DNA of 33,259 nt from NCBI GenBank assembly GCA_013813775.1, contig JACCRE010000210.1:1-33259 (forward strand). The letters run 5' to 3'. Below, in pieces: positions 8,510 through 17,557 of the stretch. The notes under the pieces are model-generated. The model saw nothing but the letters and a program-made list of their open reading frames with translations. It was not told the origin of the DNA and ran no database searches. The first letter of the stretch is position 1. Every line of letters begins with the position of its first letter. The translations under genes were made by a program, and so were the position numbers. Source of the DNA: Planctomycetaceae bacterium (GTDB lineage: Bacteria > Planctomycetota > Planctomycetia > Planctomycetales > Planctomycetaceae).

Positions 8510-11311
8510 ATGCGACTCCGACTGCTCTTTGTCGCGGCGACGCTGTGCGCGACGCCGCCGGCCTTCGCGCAGCTTCCGCACACGCGGCTCGGCACGCTCT
8601 TTCCACCTGGCGGACAAGCCGGCACGACGTTCGAGGTGCGCGTCTCAGGCGAGCAGGATCTGGAGTACGACGCTGCGCCGCAACTGGTCTTCGACCATGC
8701 CGGAATCACGGCGGAACCGATCATGGATGCCGCGGGTGCATGGCAAGGCAACGCTTTCCGAGTCACCGCGGCTGCCGACGTGCCGCCCGGCCGTTACGAA
8801 GCGCGAATTGCGGGCTACTACGGAGCCAGCAACCCTCGCACGTTCCGCATCGAGGCGCGACCGACCGTCAGCGAAGTGACCGACGCCACCGCGACGGCGA
8901 CCGTGGCACTGACGGCGGATTCGGCGGTCTACGGCCGGATCGAAACGGCCGCCGACGTCGACGTCTTCTCCTTCGCGGGCGAGGAAGGCAAGACCGTCGT
9001 CGTGCGGTGTGCCGCCGCATCGCTGGACGCGCCGCTTCAGCCTGTCGTCGAACTCGCGGCACCGAACGGTCGTCGCATCGGCTTCGCGGGCGGCGCCTTC
9101 CGAGGCGATGTGATGCTGCCGATCGTGTTGCCCGCGAGCGGCGAATATCGGATCAAGCTGACCGACGCCTCCTATCGCGGCGGAGCCGACTTCGTCTACC
9201 GCCTCGAGGTCGCGACGCGACTTGTGATTGCCTCGGTGTTTCCGCCCGCTGGCGTTCCCGGTCAGTCTGGCACGTTCAGCCTCACCGGCTACAACCTGCC
9301 CGGCGGCGAGCCGGTGGCGGGGTCGGAACCGATGGTGCGGAAGTCGGTCGAGATCACTCTTCCGACCGACCCGACGACGCAGCCGCGATCGCCGCTGCTT
9401 AACCCGCCTCAGACAGTCGTCGCGGGCTTCGACTACGTCTTCCGCGACGGCGGCGACGCCGATCCGGTGCCGGTCTTCTTCGCACCGCAGCCGCTCGTCG
9501 CCGAAACCGAGCCGAACGACGAAGCCACTGCCGCGCAAAAGATCGCAACGCCGGCAGAGATCGCGGGCCGATTTGAAGTGCCGAACGACGTCGATCGCTT
9601 CGTGTTCGACGCAAAGCAGGGCGAAGCGCTGTACGTCGAGGCCTTCGCGAGGCGCTACGAGTCTTCGGCCGATCCGGTGATCGTGATCGATCAGATCACG
9701 GCCGCCGACGGAACACCCAGCGAAAAGCAGATCGCCGCAGCCGATGACATCGCCGAGAACCTCGCTCCGAACGCCTTCGACACGCTCACCGATGATCCGC
9801 TCGTCCGTTTCGAGGCTCCCGCCGACGGTTCCTACCGCGTGAGCGTTCGCGATCGCTACTTCGCGTCACGCGGAGGTCCGCTGCTCGATTACCGGCTCTC
9901 GATCCGCAAGCCGGCCCCCGATTTCCAACTGGCGGTCGTGCCGCTGTATCGCGACAAGGCCGACGCACCGCCCGCGCCGGGGGCGTTGGACGTGCGCAAA
10001 GGCGAAAGCGTCGCGGTCGGCGTGTATCTGTTTCGACGTGATGGCTTCAGCGGGCCGGTCACCGTCAACGCGGAAGGCTTGCCGGCCGGCGTCACGACAC
10101 GCGGCGTGACGATCGCGGAAGGACAAACGTCGGCGTCGCTCGTCTTCACGGCCGCCGGTGACACGGCCGTCGCACATGCGCCGATCAAAGTTCTTGGCGC
10201 GGCGGCGATCGCCGGTCCGGACGGAGCGGCGCAACAGGTGCGTCACGAGGCTCGTGCAGGCACGCTCGTTCGCGGCGGGCCGAGCCAGGCGGTCGAGTCG
10301 CGACTCGCCGCGGGCTTAATGCTGTCGGTGCTCGAAGAATCGATTCCGTTCCGCGTCGGCGGCGAGGGGGGCGTCGTCCGCGTCGGGCAGGGCAGCCAGA
10401 TTCTGTTGCCGCTCAACACTGAACGCCATGCGGGCTACGCCGAGCCCGTCACGGTCGCCGCCGAAGGTCTTCCCGCCGACTCCAAAGTCACTGCCGAAGT
10501 CAAACCCTTCGCCGTGGAGTTGCCGTCGCAGTTCGCGCGTTTGGTCGTCGATCCGACCGCCCCGCCGCGAACGTATCTTGTCTCGCTCAAAGGCACGGCG
10601 AAGATCGACGTCGCACGTTTCCCGCTGCGATTGAAGAAAGCCAAAGCCGCGCAGGAAGTGGCCACGCAGGCTCTCGCGCAGGCCGAAGAGGCTCTGAAAC
10701 AAGCGACCGCCGCGCGGGAACAAGCGACGAAGACGGTCGAGGCCGTCGAGGCCTTCTCTAAAACCGCAGTCGCCTCGCTGGCCGCACAGGCCGCCGCCGC
10801 CGTCGAAGCGACGAAAGCGGCCTCGACGGCGATCGAAACGACGTTCAAGGCCGCCGAGGAGCATCGCAAGCAGACGGAAGCCGCGAAGCAGGCCGCCGAC
10901 AAGATCGCTGCCGAAGCCGAAAAGGCCTCAGCCCCGCAAAAGATCGACTACGCCTCACCCGCACCGCAAGTCGCACTGACGATCGTTCCCGCGCCGGCGA
11001 CCTTCGCGGTCGCCGCGCCGAACGGCGGGCAGATCAAACGCGGCGAGGCGGTCGAAGTCAAAGTCACGGCGACGAGGCAGAACGGCTTCGCGGGGCCGAT
11101 CGAACTCACGCTGGCGTTGCCGCCCGGCGTCGTCGGTCTCACCGCCGAGCCAGTGGCCCTTCCCGCCGATCAGACCGAAGCCACGCTTCGCATCTCGGCA
11201 GCTCCCGAAGCCGCCGAAGGCGACGTCGTCTTCCCCGCCGTCCGGGCCACGTCGGATCACAACGGTCCTGTTCTGATCGACGTGCCGATCGCCTTGAAAG
11301 TCGTGCCGTAG
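8510..11311 (+). CDS. secreted protein with pre-peptidase (PPC-like) domains and a helical Ala-rich segment
   Basis: A 933-residue exported protein with a clear signal peptide (1-20, ending AFAQ). Beta-rich domains follow: IPT-like segments (LFPPGGQAGTTFEVRVSG near 30; VFPPAGVPGQSGTF near 245) and two PPC-type modules (near 125-235 with ADVDVFSFAGEEGKTV, and near 335-460 with EPNDEATAAQKI and NDVDRFVFDAKQGE). Further beta domains fill 480-700 and 815-930. Residues about 707-805 are a long Ala/Glu/Lys-rich helix, probably a coiled coil, that interrupts the beta domains. No catalytic motif is visible, so a binding or scaffolding role is likely. The gene lies between PSD1 and PSC/WD40 and is probably co-transcribed with them. 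The start follows the signal peptide; the ribosome-binding site is weak. Confidence 0.88.
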   Translation: MRLRLLFVAATLCATPPAFAQLPHTRLGTLFPPGGQAGTTFEVRVSGEQDLEYDAAPQLVFDHAGITAEPIMDAAGAWQGNAFRVTAAADVPPGRYEARIAGYYGASNPRTFRIEARPTVSEVTDATATATVALTADSAVYGRIETAADVDVFSFAGEEGKTVVVRCAAASLDAPLQPVVELAAPNGRRIGFAGGAFRGDVMLPIVLPASGEYRIKLTDASYRGGADFVYRLEVATRLVIASVFPPAGVPGQSGTFSLTGYNLPGGEPVAGSEPMVRKSVEITLPTDPTTQPRSPLLNPPQTVVAGFDYVFRDGGDADPVPVFFAPQPLVAETEPNDEATAAQKIATPAEIAGRFEVPNDVDRFVFDAKQGEALYVEAFARRYESSADPVIVIDQITAADGTPSEKQIAAADDIAENLAPNAFDTLTDDPLVRFEAPADGSYRVSVRDRYFASRGGPLLDYRLSIRKPAPDFQLAVVPLYRDKADAPPAPGALDVRKGESVAVGVYLFRRDGFSGPVTVNAEGLPAGVTTRGVTIAEGQTSASLVFTAAGDTAVAHAPIKVLGAAAIAGPDGAAQQVRHEARAGTLVRGGPSQAVESRLAAGLMLSVLEESIPFRVGGEGGVVRVGQGSQILLPLNTERHAGYAEPVTVAAEGLPADSKVTAEVKPFAVELPSQFARLVVDPTAPPRTYLVSLKGTAKIDVARFPLRLKKAKAAQEVATQALAQAEEALKQATAAREQATKTVEAVEAFSKTAVASLAAQAAAAVEATKAASTAIETTFKAAEEHRKQTEAAKQAADKIAAEAEKASAPQKIDYASPAPQVALTIVPAPATFAVAAPNGGQIKRGEAVEVKVTATRQNGFAGPIELTLALPPGVVGLTAEPVALPADQTEATLRISAAPEAAEGDVVFPAVRATSDHNGPVLIDVPIALKVVP

Positions 11312-11327
11312 CTTCCCTGGGAGTATG

Positions 11328-11409
11328 AACCACGGAAGACACGGAACGCACGGAAACGAAAAAATCGACCACGAATCTGATTTCCGTGCCTTCCGCGTCT
11401 TCCGTGGTC
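11328..11409. repeat. long inverted repeat, ACCACGGAAGACACGGAA type
   Basis: The arms 11328-11356 and 11381-11409 are complementary at 26 of 29 positions, with a 24-base AT-rich loop. The repeat fills most of the gap between the PPC and PSC/WD40 genes. It could form a strong hairpin in the operon transcript and reduce or stabilise downstream expression. Similar ACCACGAAAGACACGAA repeats are widespread between planctomycete genes. Confidence 0.85.
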
Positions 11410-11439
11410 GTTCGTTTATCTTCGATTCATCGCACCGTC

Positions 11440-14256
11440 ATGAATGTCGTTCACTGTTCGGTTTTCGCCGTGTTCTCGCTCGCGTCTCTGTCGTTCGCCG
11501 ACGAGCCGCCCATGCCGATCGAGCCGGAAGCCGTCTCATTGGGCCGGCCGGTCGAATTCTCGCGCGACGTGCGGCCCATTCTCGACGCGAACTGCACGGC
11601 GTGCCATAACATCTCGAGCGACGAGAGCGATCTGTCGCTCGAAACGGTCGAGGCCATGCTGAAGGGCGGCGGACGCGGCGTCGCGGTCGTGCCCGGGAAA
11701 CCGGATGAAAGCCTGCTGCTGGCCGTCGCATCCCATCGCCGCGAGCCGGTGATGCCGCCGCCCGACAACGACGTTCAAGCGAAGAACCTCTCGCCGCGCG
11801 AACTCGGTGTTCTGCGTCAATGGATTCTCGAAGGCGCGGCCAAGGGCGAAACATCGGGTTCAATGGTGGCTTGGCGTCCGCTGCCAGGCGGATTCAAGGC
11901 GATCCGCAGCGTCGCGCTGTCGCCGACGTCGCGGTTCGTGGCCGCGGCACGCGGCAATCAGGTCGAGGTCCACGACCTGCAGCTCGGCGATCCGCCGACA
12001 AACCTTGTCGATCCGAATCTCGCCTCGCTCACCGACGGCGCGGCTCCGCTCTATCCGGAAGGCGCCGCCGACCGTGATCTCGTGCAGGCGGTCGCCTTCA
12101 GTCCCGACGGCGTGACGCTCGCGTCCGGCGGCTACCGGGCGATCAAGCTCTGGCGACGCGTCGGCCTGACCGAGACGAAACCGCTCGACCTCGCCGGCGT
12201 CAATGCCGTTGCCGCGTCCGCCGACGGAGCCATCTTGGCTGTCGCCGTTGGCAACGAAGTGAAGATCGTCACCGCGGCCGACGGTGCCGTCTCCGCGACG
12301 TGGCCCGTGCCCGCGAAAGCGACCGCACTGGCGTTTTCGGCGGACGGAAATCAGGTCGCTGCCGCCTGTGAAGATCTGTCGATCCACGCGTGGTCGCGCG
12401 TCGATGGACAGGCCGCTCCGCCGCGAATGTCGCCTTCGCCAGTGACGGCGATCGTCTTCGCCGGCGACAGAATCGTGACGGCCAGCGAGGTCGGCATCCT
12501 TCACGTCTGGATACCAGGGGCCGAGCAGCCGGAACGGGAACTCAAAGGGTACACCAGTCGTGTGACGGGTCTGCTTCCGATTGCCAGCCAACCGAATGCC
12601 CTCATTTCGTCCGGTGAAGATGGAACGGTGCGTGTGTGGGACGTGACGAACGAAAGCCCGCAACGCGCGATCTCTCACGGCGGACCGATCAGCGGCATCG
12701 CGATCACACCCGATACTGGCACCGTCGCCTCATGCGGCTCCGACGGTGCCGTCCGTTTCTGGAAGTTCAGCGACGGTCAGAAAGTTGCCGAGTCCGTCGG
12801 CCTGATTCCGCGACGGCGAGACGAGCAGCACGCCGCGCAGACGCTGGAATGGCGCAAGCAACTCGCCGCGGTCGCTGATGGTCATGTCAAAGAGGCGGAA
12901 GCCGCCGTCAAGGAACGTGAGGAGATTCAGAAGAAAGCCGTCGAGGCGAAAGACGCCGCTGAAAAAGCGGTTCCGGAAGCGAAGAAGGTTTCCGACGAAG
13001 CCGTCGTCGCCGCAAAGGCCGCCGCCGAGCAGGCCGCCGCCGAGCCGGAGGATGCGGCACTCAAGAAGCAGGCCGAAGACGCGAAAACGAAAGCCGACGA
13101 GGCGCTGGCGAAGGTCGTGGCGGCCGAAGAGGCGTTGCGATCGGCCGAACGTGCCATCACGTTGGCCGACGACGCGCTCAAGGCAAATCGCGAGCGACTC
13201 ACGGCGCGGCAACAGGCCAAGACCGCAGCGGACGAAGCGACTCTCGCTGCCGAAGCGGAGTCGAATGCGAAGAAAGAAGCGGCTGCTCAGCCGGTTGCCG
13301 CAACCGCGATCGCGTGTACGACGGATGGATCTCGCTTCGTCACCGGCTACGCCGATGGCACGTTGCAGACCTTCTCAGCGGCGGGCCAGCCGCTCGACGC
13401 CGCGATCGTCTCGGGCGGTGGTGTGAAAAGCATCGAAACCGGCGCCGACGGTTTCGCAGCGGTGCTCTCACCGGACGGAGTCGTGCGACGGATGGACATC
13501 GCCGGTCGTTGGGAATATACGGCGACGCTCGGTCCACCTCACGCTGCGCCGCTCGATCTCGCTCCATCGCCGATCGTCGATCGCGTGCTTGCCTTGAACT
13601 TCTCGCCCGATGGAACATTGCTCGCGAGCGGCGGGGGTGAGCCGTCGCGAGGCGGAGAGCTGATCCTGTGGAACATCGCCGACCGCAGCCTCTCGAAGAC
13701 GTTCCCAGAGCCGCACAGCGACACGATTCAATCCGTCGTCTTCTCGCACGATGGCCGAACGCTGGCGACGGCCGGCGCCGACAAGTTCGCGCGGACCTTC
13801 GACGTCGCCTCCGGCTCGTTGCAGCGCTCGTTCGAAGGTCATGCCGAGCAAGTGCTGGGCGTCGCGCTGAAAGCCGACGGCACGGCGATCACGTCGGCTT
13901 CTGCCGACCTGGGCGTGAAGGTCTGGGACGTCGAATCGGGCGAGCAGCGACGCACGATCGCGGGTCACGGCAAGCAGGTGACGGCGGTCCGCTATGTCGG
14001 TCTGTCGGAAGACGTCGTCACGGCCGCGGGCGACAAGACCGTCCGGCTCTACAAGACTTCAAGCGGTCAGCAGCTCCGGGTCTTCGGCGGTCCGACCGAT
14101 TACGTGCATTCCGTGGACGTGAACGACGACGGCTCGACCGTCGTCGCAGGCGGTGAAGACGGCGTGCTGTTCGTCTGGGACGGTAAGACGGGAACGCAGC
14201 TCCACCGCTTCGAACCGACGGCTGCGAAAGTCCCCACGGCGACCGCGGCGAGGTGA
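11440..14256 (+). CDS. planctomycete cytochrome-c domain (PSC) and WD40 double-propeller protein
   Basis: A 938-residue exported protein. The signal peptide is residues 1-19 (ending SLSFA). A PSC-type cytochrome-c domain follows, with CTACH at 52-56 and the usual downstream VVPGKPDESLL and EPVMPPP. A first WD40 propeller spans about 135-470. A long Ala/Glu/Lys-rich helical segment (about 480-620) comes next, then a second WD40 propeller (about 625-930, repeats ending in KVWD or RVWD-like strings). ATG 11440 begins the signal peptide; no ribosome-binding site is obvious, as is common in this phylum. The haem domain may pass electrons to or from PSD1. The propellers probably bind partners. Function is inferred from domains only. 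Confidence 0.9.
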   Translation: MNVVHCSVFAVFSLASLSFADEPPMPIEPEAVSLGRPVEFSRDVRPILDANCTACHNISSDESDLSLETVEAMLKGGGRGVAVVPGKPDESLLLAVASHRREPVMPPPDNDVQAKNLSPRELGVLRQWILEGAAKGETSGSMVAWRPLPGGFKAIRSVALSPTSRFVAAARGNQVEVHDLQLGDPPTNLVDPNLASLTDGAAPLYPEGAADRDLVQAVAFSPDGVTLASGGYRAIKLWRRVGLTETKPLDLAGVNAVAASADGAILAVAVGNEVKIVTAADGAVSATWPVPAKATALAFSADGNQVAAACEDLSIHAWSRVDGQAAPPRMSPSPVTAIVFAGDRIVTASEVGILHVWIPGAEQPERELKGYTSRVTGLLPIASQPNALISSGEDGTVRVWDVTNESPQRAISHGGPISGIAITPDTGTVASCGSDGAVRFWKFSDGQKVAESVGLIPRRRDEQHAAQTLEWRKQLAAVADGHVKEAEAAVKEREEIQKKAVEAKDAAEKAVPEAKKVSDEAVVAAKAAAEQAAAEPEDAALKKQAEDAKTKADEALAKVVAAEEALRSAERAITLADDALKANRERLTARQQAKTAADEATLAAEAESNAKKEAAAQPVAATAIACTTDGSRFVTGYADGTLQTFSAAGQPLDAAIVSGGGVKSIETGADGFAAVLSPDGVVRRMDIAGRWEYTATLGPPHAAPLDLAPSPIVDRVLALNFSPDGTLLASGGGEPSRGGELILWNIADRSLSKTFPEPHSDTIQSVVFSHDGRTLATAGADKFARTFDVASGSLQRSFEGHAEQVLGVALKADGTAITSASADLGVKVWDVESGEQRRTIAGHGKQVTAVRYVGLSEDVVTAAGDKTVRLYKTSSGQQLRVFGGPTDYVHSVDVNDDGSTVVAGGEDGVLFVWDGKTGTQLHRFEPTAAKVPTATAAR

Positions 14257-14280
14257 AGCGTCCCGAGGACGTGTCCCGAA

Positions 14281-14337
14281 CCGCGACCGTCAGGGAGCGT
14301 TTCCCGCCGGCCCGGAAACGTTCCCTGACGGTCGTGG
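14281..14337. repeat. dispersed hairpin repeat, copy 2
   Basis: The arms 14281-14304 and 14314-14337 pair along 24 positions (22 Watson-Crick, two G-U) around a nine-base loop. This is the strongest of the three copies. It follows the PSC/WD40 stop codon by 24 bases, where a terminator for the three-gene operon would be expected, although no T-run follows. Confidence 0.87.
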
Positions 14338-14444
14338 CTCTGCGAGCGCTTGAAGCGGCCGTCGGCAAACGTGACACTCGGTGGCTTCAGAGGATTTGAA
14401 ACCACCGACAGGCCGACTCCCGCCGCTCGCCTCGCTGAGGAAAC

Positions 14445-15725
14445 ATGTCACAGCACGCCCGTGATCGACTGTTCGGCGCCATCGACGAACTCGTTCTGAT
14501 CGATCCGCACACGCACGTCAATCCGCACGCGCCGGCGTCGAGCACGCTCGCTGACATCCTCGGTTATCACTACTACACCGAGTTGGCCCATTCGGCCGGC
14601 ATGCCGAAAGACCGCATCGAAGAGCCGGGGCTCGACCCGCGCGAGAAGGTCGGTCGTCTTGCCGAATACCTTGATCGCATCGATAACACGGTGCAACTGA
14701 GCTGGCTGTTCGAGATGAGCCGCACGCTGTTCGACGTCGAGATCGATCGCTTCACTCGCGGCAACTGGGAAACGCTGTACGACGCCGCGCAAAAGAAGTT
14801 CGCTTCGCCGGACTGGGAGAACGAGGTTCTGAAACGGTCGAAGGTCGAAAAGGTCTTCCTGACGAACGATTTCGACGACCCGCTGGAAGGCTTCGACGCG
14901 AACCGCTACGTGCCCTGCCTGCGGACCGATGATCTCGTGTTTCATCTGTCGACGGCGAAGGTGCACGTCCGGCTGGCGAAGGCGACGGGAATCGAAGTCG
15001 GCGATGCGTCGAGTCTGCGGCAGGCGATCGGCAAGCTCTTCGAACATTTCGTGAAGAAGGGAGCACGGGCCTGCGCCATCTCTCTTCCGCCGCGATTCAC
15101 GCCCGATCAGGTGGACGTCGCCGCTTTCGAGAAGGCGTTTCGCGGGCTCGCGAACGAAACGACACGCACGTCGAACGACGCTGAGCGGGTCGAGAGTTTC
15201 GTCTTCTGGACGTTGGCCGAAATGTGCGACGCGCACAAGCTGCCGTTCGATCTGATGATCGGAGTGAATCGAGCGGTTTATCCGCAGGGGGTCCATCAGG
15301 GAATGGACCTATACGACTCGCGTGTGTCGCTCATTCAGTACAGGGCGTTGTTCAACGCCTTCCCGAACGTCACGTTCCCGATCTCGGTTCTCGCGCCGAC
15401 GAGCAATCAGGAACTCGTCAGCTACGCCTGGATCTTTCCGAACGTCGTCACGAACGGGCACTGGTGGTACTCGAACATCCCCTGTCACATCGCGAACGAC
15501 CTGCGAGCGCGGCTGGAAGCGGTGCCGAAGACGAAGCAGATCGGCTATTACAGCGACGCTTATAAGCTGGAGTTCATCCAGCCGAAGTTCGCGATGTACA
15601 AGCGGATTCTCGCAGACGTGCTGTTCGAGGAGTTCGTCGTCGGCCGCAAATGGGGTGAGGAACGCGCGATCGGCCTCGGCCGCACGATCCTGCGCGGCAA
15701 CGTCGAACGAGTGTTCGACGTGTGA
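14445..15725 (+). CDS. uronate-isomerase-like amidohydrolase
   Basis: A 426-residue cytoplasmic protein of the amidohydrolase superfamily, closest in pattern to glucuronate/uronate isomerase (UxaC). The N-terminal metal site is DPHTHVNPH at about residues 20-28. The C-terminal part has NGHWWYSNIP and then YYSDAYKLEF, matching the HWWF and SDA regions of UxaC. UxaC converts glucuronate to fructuronate and galacturonate to tagaturonate; whether this protein does so is not shown. GAGGAAAC lies directly before the ATG and supports the start. It is not next to other uronate-catabolism genes. The intergenic hairpin just upstream separates it from the secreted-protein operon. Confidence 0.75.
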   Translation: MSQHARDRLFGAIDELVLIDPHTHVNPHAPASSTLADILGYHYYTELAHSAGMPKDRIEEPGLDPREKVGRLAEYLDRIDNTVQLSWLFEMSRTLFDVEIDRFTRGNWETLYDAAQKKFASPDWENEVLKRSKVEKVFLTNDFDDPLEGFDANRYVPCLRTDDLVFHLSTAKVHVRLAKATGIEVGDASSLRQAIGKLFEHFVKKGARACAISLPPRFTPDQVDVAAFEKAFRGLANETTRTSNDAERVESFVFWTLAEMCDAHKLPFDLMIGVNRAVYPQGVHQGMDLYDSRVSLIQYRALFNAFPNVTFPISVLAPTSNQELVSYAWIFPNVVTNGHWWYSNIPCHIANDLRARLEAVPKTKQIGYYSDAYKLEFIQPKFAMYKRILADVLFEEFVVGRKWGEERAIGLGRTILRGNVERVFDV

Positions 15726-15733
15726 TTTGAAGC

Positions 15734-15753
15734 GGAGCGGTTGCAACCGCTCC
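15734..15753. repeat. perfect 20-bp palindrome
   Basis: GGAGCGGTTGCAACCGCTCC is a perfect palindrome located nine bases after the isomerase stop codon. It could be a terminator stem for the isomerase transcript or an operator for the phosphatase gene. The same AGCGGTTGCAACCGCT core is common between planctomycete genes, so a dispersed repeat is also likely. Confidence 0.7.
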
Positions 15754-15800
15754 AGTCGCGTCGTCTGATGGCAGCGACAGACGGTTCGAGGGCGGGTCTC

Positions 15801-17468
15801 ATGGCGATGCTCATACTTCTGCAAGCCGGCGTTTCGACGCCGTTTCCGCTCGACGGCGACGAGGCCGTCATCGGCCGGCATCCCGAGTGCCAGATTCAGC
15901 TCGATTCGAACATGGTGTCGCGCCGGCACGCCCGCGTGTTCCGCGATCTCGGCAGGCTCTACGTCGAAGACCTCGGCAGCGGCAACGGCACGTTCCTGAA
16001 CGGCTCCCGCGTCGACGCCCCTTTGCTGTTGCGCAACGGCGACCGGCTCAAGGTCGGCCCGGTGCTGTTGCGGTATGAGGATGAATCCGTTCCTCAAACG
16101 CCCAAGACGACGCCGAGCCAGTCGACCTTTCGGCTCGACATCGCCGGCGAGGAACACGACTCGGCGACGATCACCGGTGCCGTGCCGAACCAGAGCGGCT
16201 TCGGCCTGCTCGACGTTCGGCCCGAGGCGAAGCTCAAGGGCGTCATCGAGATCGGTCGCCGTCTCGCGGCCACCGAAGACTTCAATTCCCTATTGCCGAC
16301 GCTGCTCGACGCGCTGTTTGAGATCTTTCCGGCCGCCGATCGCGGTGTCGTGCTGCTGCGGTCGCCCGAGTTCGGGCGGCTCGTGCCGGCCGCTCAGAAA
16401 CATCGCCGGGCCGACGAAGAGGAAACGGTGCGGTTGAGCCGCACCGTCCTCAACAAGGTCATCGAAGAGAAGACGGGCGTGCTTTCGGCCGACGCTTCGA
16501 ACGACCGCCAGTTCCGCATGAGCGAATCGGTGTCGAATCTTTCGATCCGCAGCATGATGTGCGCACCGCTCATCGGGCTCGACGGCGAGGTCACGGGGGT
16601 CATCAATCTCGACACGCAGAACCCGCTCGTCCAGTTCACGAAGGACGATCTCGACCTGTTGCTCGCGGTGGCGGGGCAGGCGTCGCTTTCCTACGAAAGC
16701 GCGCGGCTGCTCGTGTCCTACGTCGAAAAGCTGCGTCAGGACGACGAGATGGAGATCGCCCGCGGCGTGCAGCGGGCGTTGCTGCCCGATCAGTTTCCGG
16801 ATGTTCCCGGTTACGAGTTTTACGCGGCGTACGAATCGGCCGAGGCCGTCGGCGGCGACTACTACGACGCCTTCACGCTGCCCGACGGACGCGTGTGCCT
16901 GTCCTTCGGCGACGTCGCGGGGAAGGGCGTGCCCGGGGCGCTTATCATGTCGCGGCTCGCGAGCTGCGTGCAGAACGTCATGTCGTACGTTCCGGACGTC
17001 GGCGAAGCTTTCGCCGCGATCAACCGGCACATGTGCGCGAAGATGGCCGAAGGGCGGTTCGTCACCTACGTGCTCGCCGTGATCGACCCTCGAGCGCACG
17101 AGCTCACGCTCTGCAACGGCGGGCACATGTCGCCGCTGATCCGCAAGAACGACGGCTCGATCGATGAGTTCGACGAGTCCTCGATCGGACTGCCGATCGG
17201 CGTGCTCGAGGACTACCCGTACCAGGTGGTGCGACGACCGCTGGAGAAAGGGGAGACGGTCGTGATCACGACCGACGGCGTCGACGAGGCGATGGACGTC
17301 GAAGGCAATCTTTACACCCGCGACTACGCGCGCGAGTTTCTCTCGAAAGCCCCGGCGCATACCCACGCCCGCGAACTCACGACGGCCTTGCTCGCGGACG
17401 TCCGCCGACACGCCGGCGGTCGGCCGCAAAACGACGACATCACGATCATGGCCTTCGGCCGGCTGTGA
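15801..17468 (+). CDS. FHA-GAF-SpoIIE (PP2C-type) serine phosphatase
   Basis: A 555-residue signalling protein. An FHA domain lies at about residues 3-75 (IGRHPECQI, SRRHARV, DLGSGNGTFLNG), and binds phosphothreonine partners. A GAF domain follows at about 130-300. The C-terminal SpoIIE/PP2C phosphatase domain (about 315-555) has VGGDYYD, GDVAGKGVPGAL, NGGHMSPL, TTDGVDEAMD and QNDDITI, which carry the acidic metal ligands. Such proteins dephosphorylate STAS-type anti-sigma antagonists. A STAS protein occurs at 28101-28529 but is not adjacent. The ATG at 15801 (or 15807) starts exactly before the FHA fold and has GAGGGCGGG upstream; earlier ATG codons would add an unstructured tail. Confidence 0.92.
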   Translation: MAMLILLQAGVSTPFPLDGDEAVIGRHPECQIQLDSNMVSRRHARVFRDLGRLYVEDLGSGNGTFLNGSRVDAPLLLRNGDRLKVGPVLLRYEDESVPQTPKTTPSQSTFRLDIAGEEHDSATITGAVPNQSGFGLLDVRPEAKLKGVIEIGRRLAATEDFNSLLPTLLDALFEIFPAADRGVVLLRSPEFGRLVPAAQKHRRADEEETVRLSRTVLNKVIEEKTGVLSADASNDRQFRMSESVSNLSIRSMMCAPLIGLDGEVTGVINLDTQNPLVQFTKDDLDLLLAVAGQASLSYESARLLVSYVEKLRQDDEMEIARGVQRALLPDQFPDVPGYEFYAAYESAEAVGGDYYDAFTLPDGRVCLSFGDVAGKGVPGALIMSRLASCVQNVMSYVPDVGEAFAAINRHMCAKMAEGRFVTYVLAVIDPRAHELTLCNGGHMSPLIRKNDGSIDEFDESSIGLPIGVLEDYPYQVVRRPLEKGETVVITTDGVDEAMDVEGNLYTRDYAREFLSKAPAHTHARELTTALLADVRRHAGGRPQNDDITIMAFGRL

Positions 17469-17474
17469 GCGGCG

Positions 17475-17516
17475 GAGGGTCGAGGGTCGAGGGTCGAGGG
17501 TCGAGGGTCGAGGGTC
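17475..17516. repeat. six tandem copies of GAGGGTC
   Basis: Six perfect head-to-tail copies of the heptamer GAGGGTC lie between two convergent genes, starting seven bases after the phosphatase stop codon. The downstream sequence (GACCCTCAAC...AACTCTCAAC to about 17550) is partly complementary, so the region can fold. The array is likely to vary in copy number between strains. Confidence 0.9.
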
Positions 17517-17557
17517 CGCGAAAGACCCTCAACGCTCAGCCTTCAACTCTCAACCGT

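Noticed and set aside
16290-17429. Long minus-strand open frame opposite the phosphatase gene
   Set aside because: It has no domain pattern, and the plus strand holds clear FHA, GAF and SpoIIE motifs.
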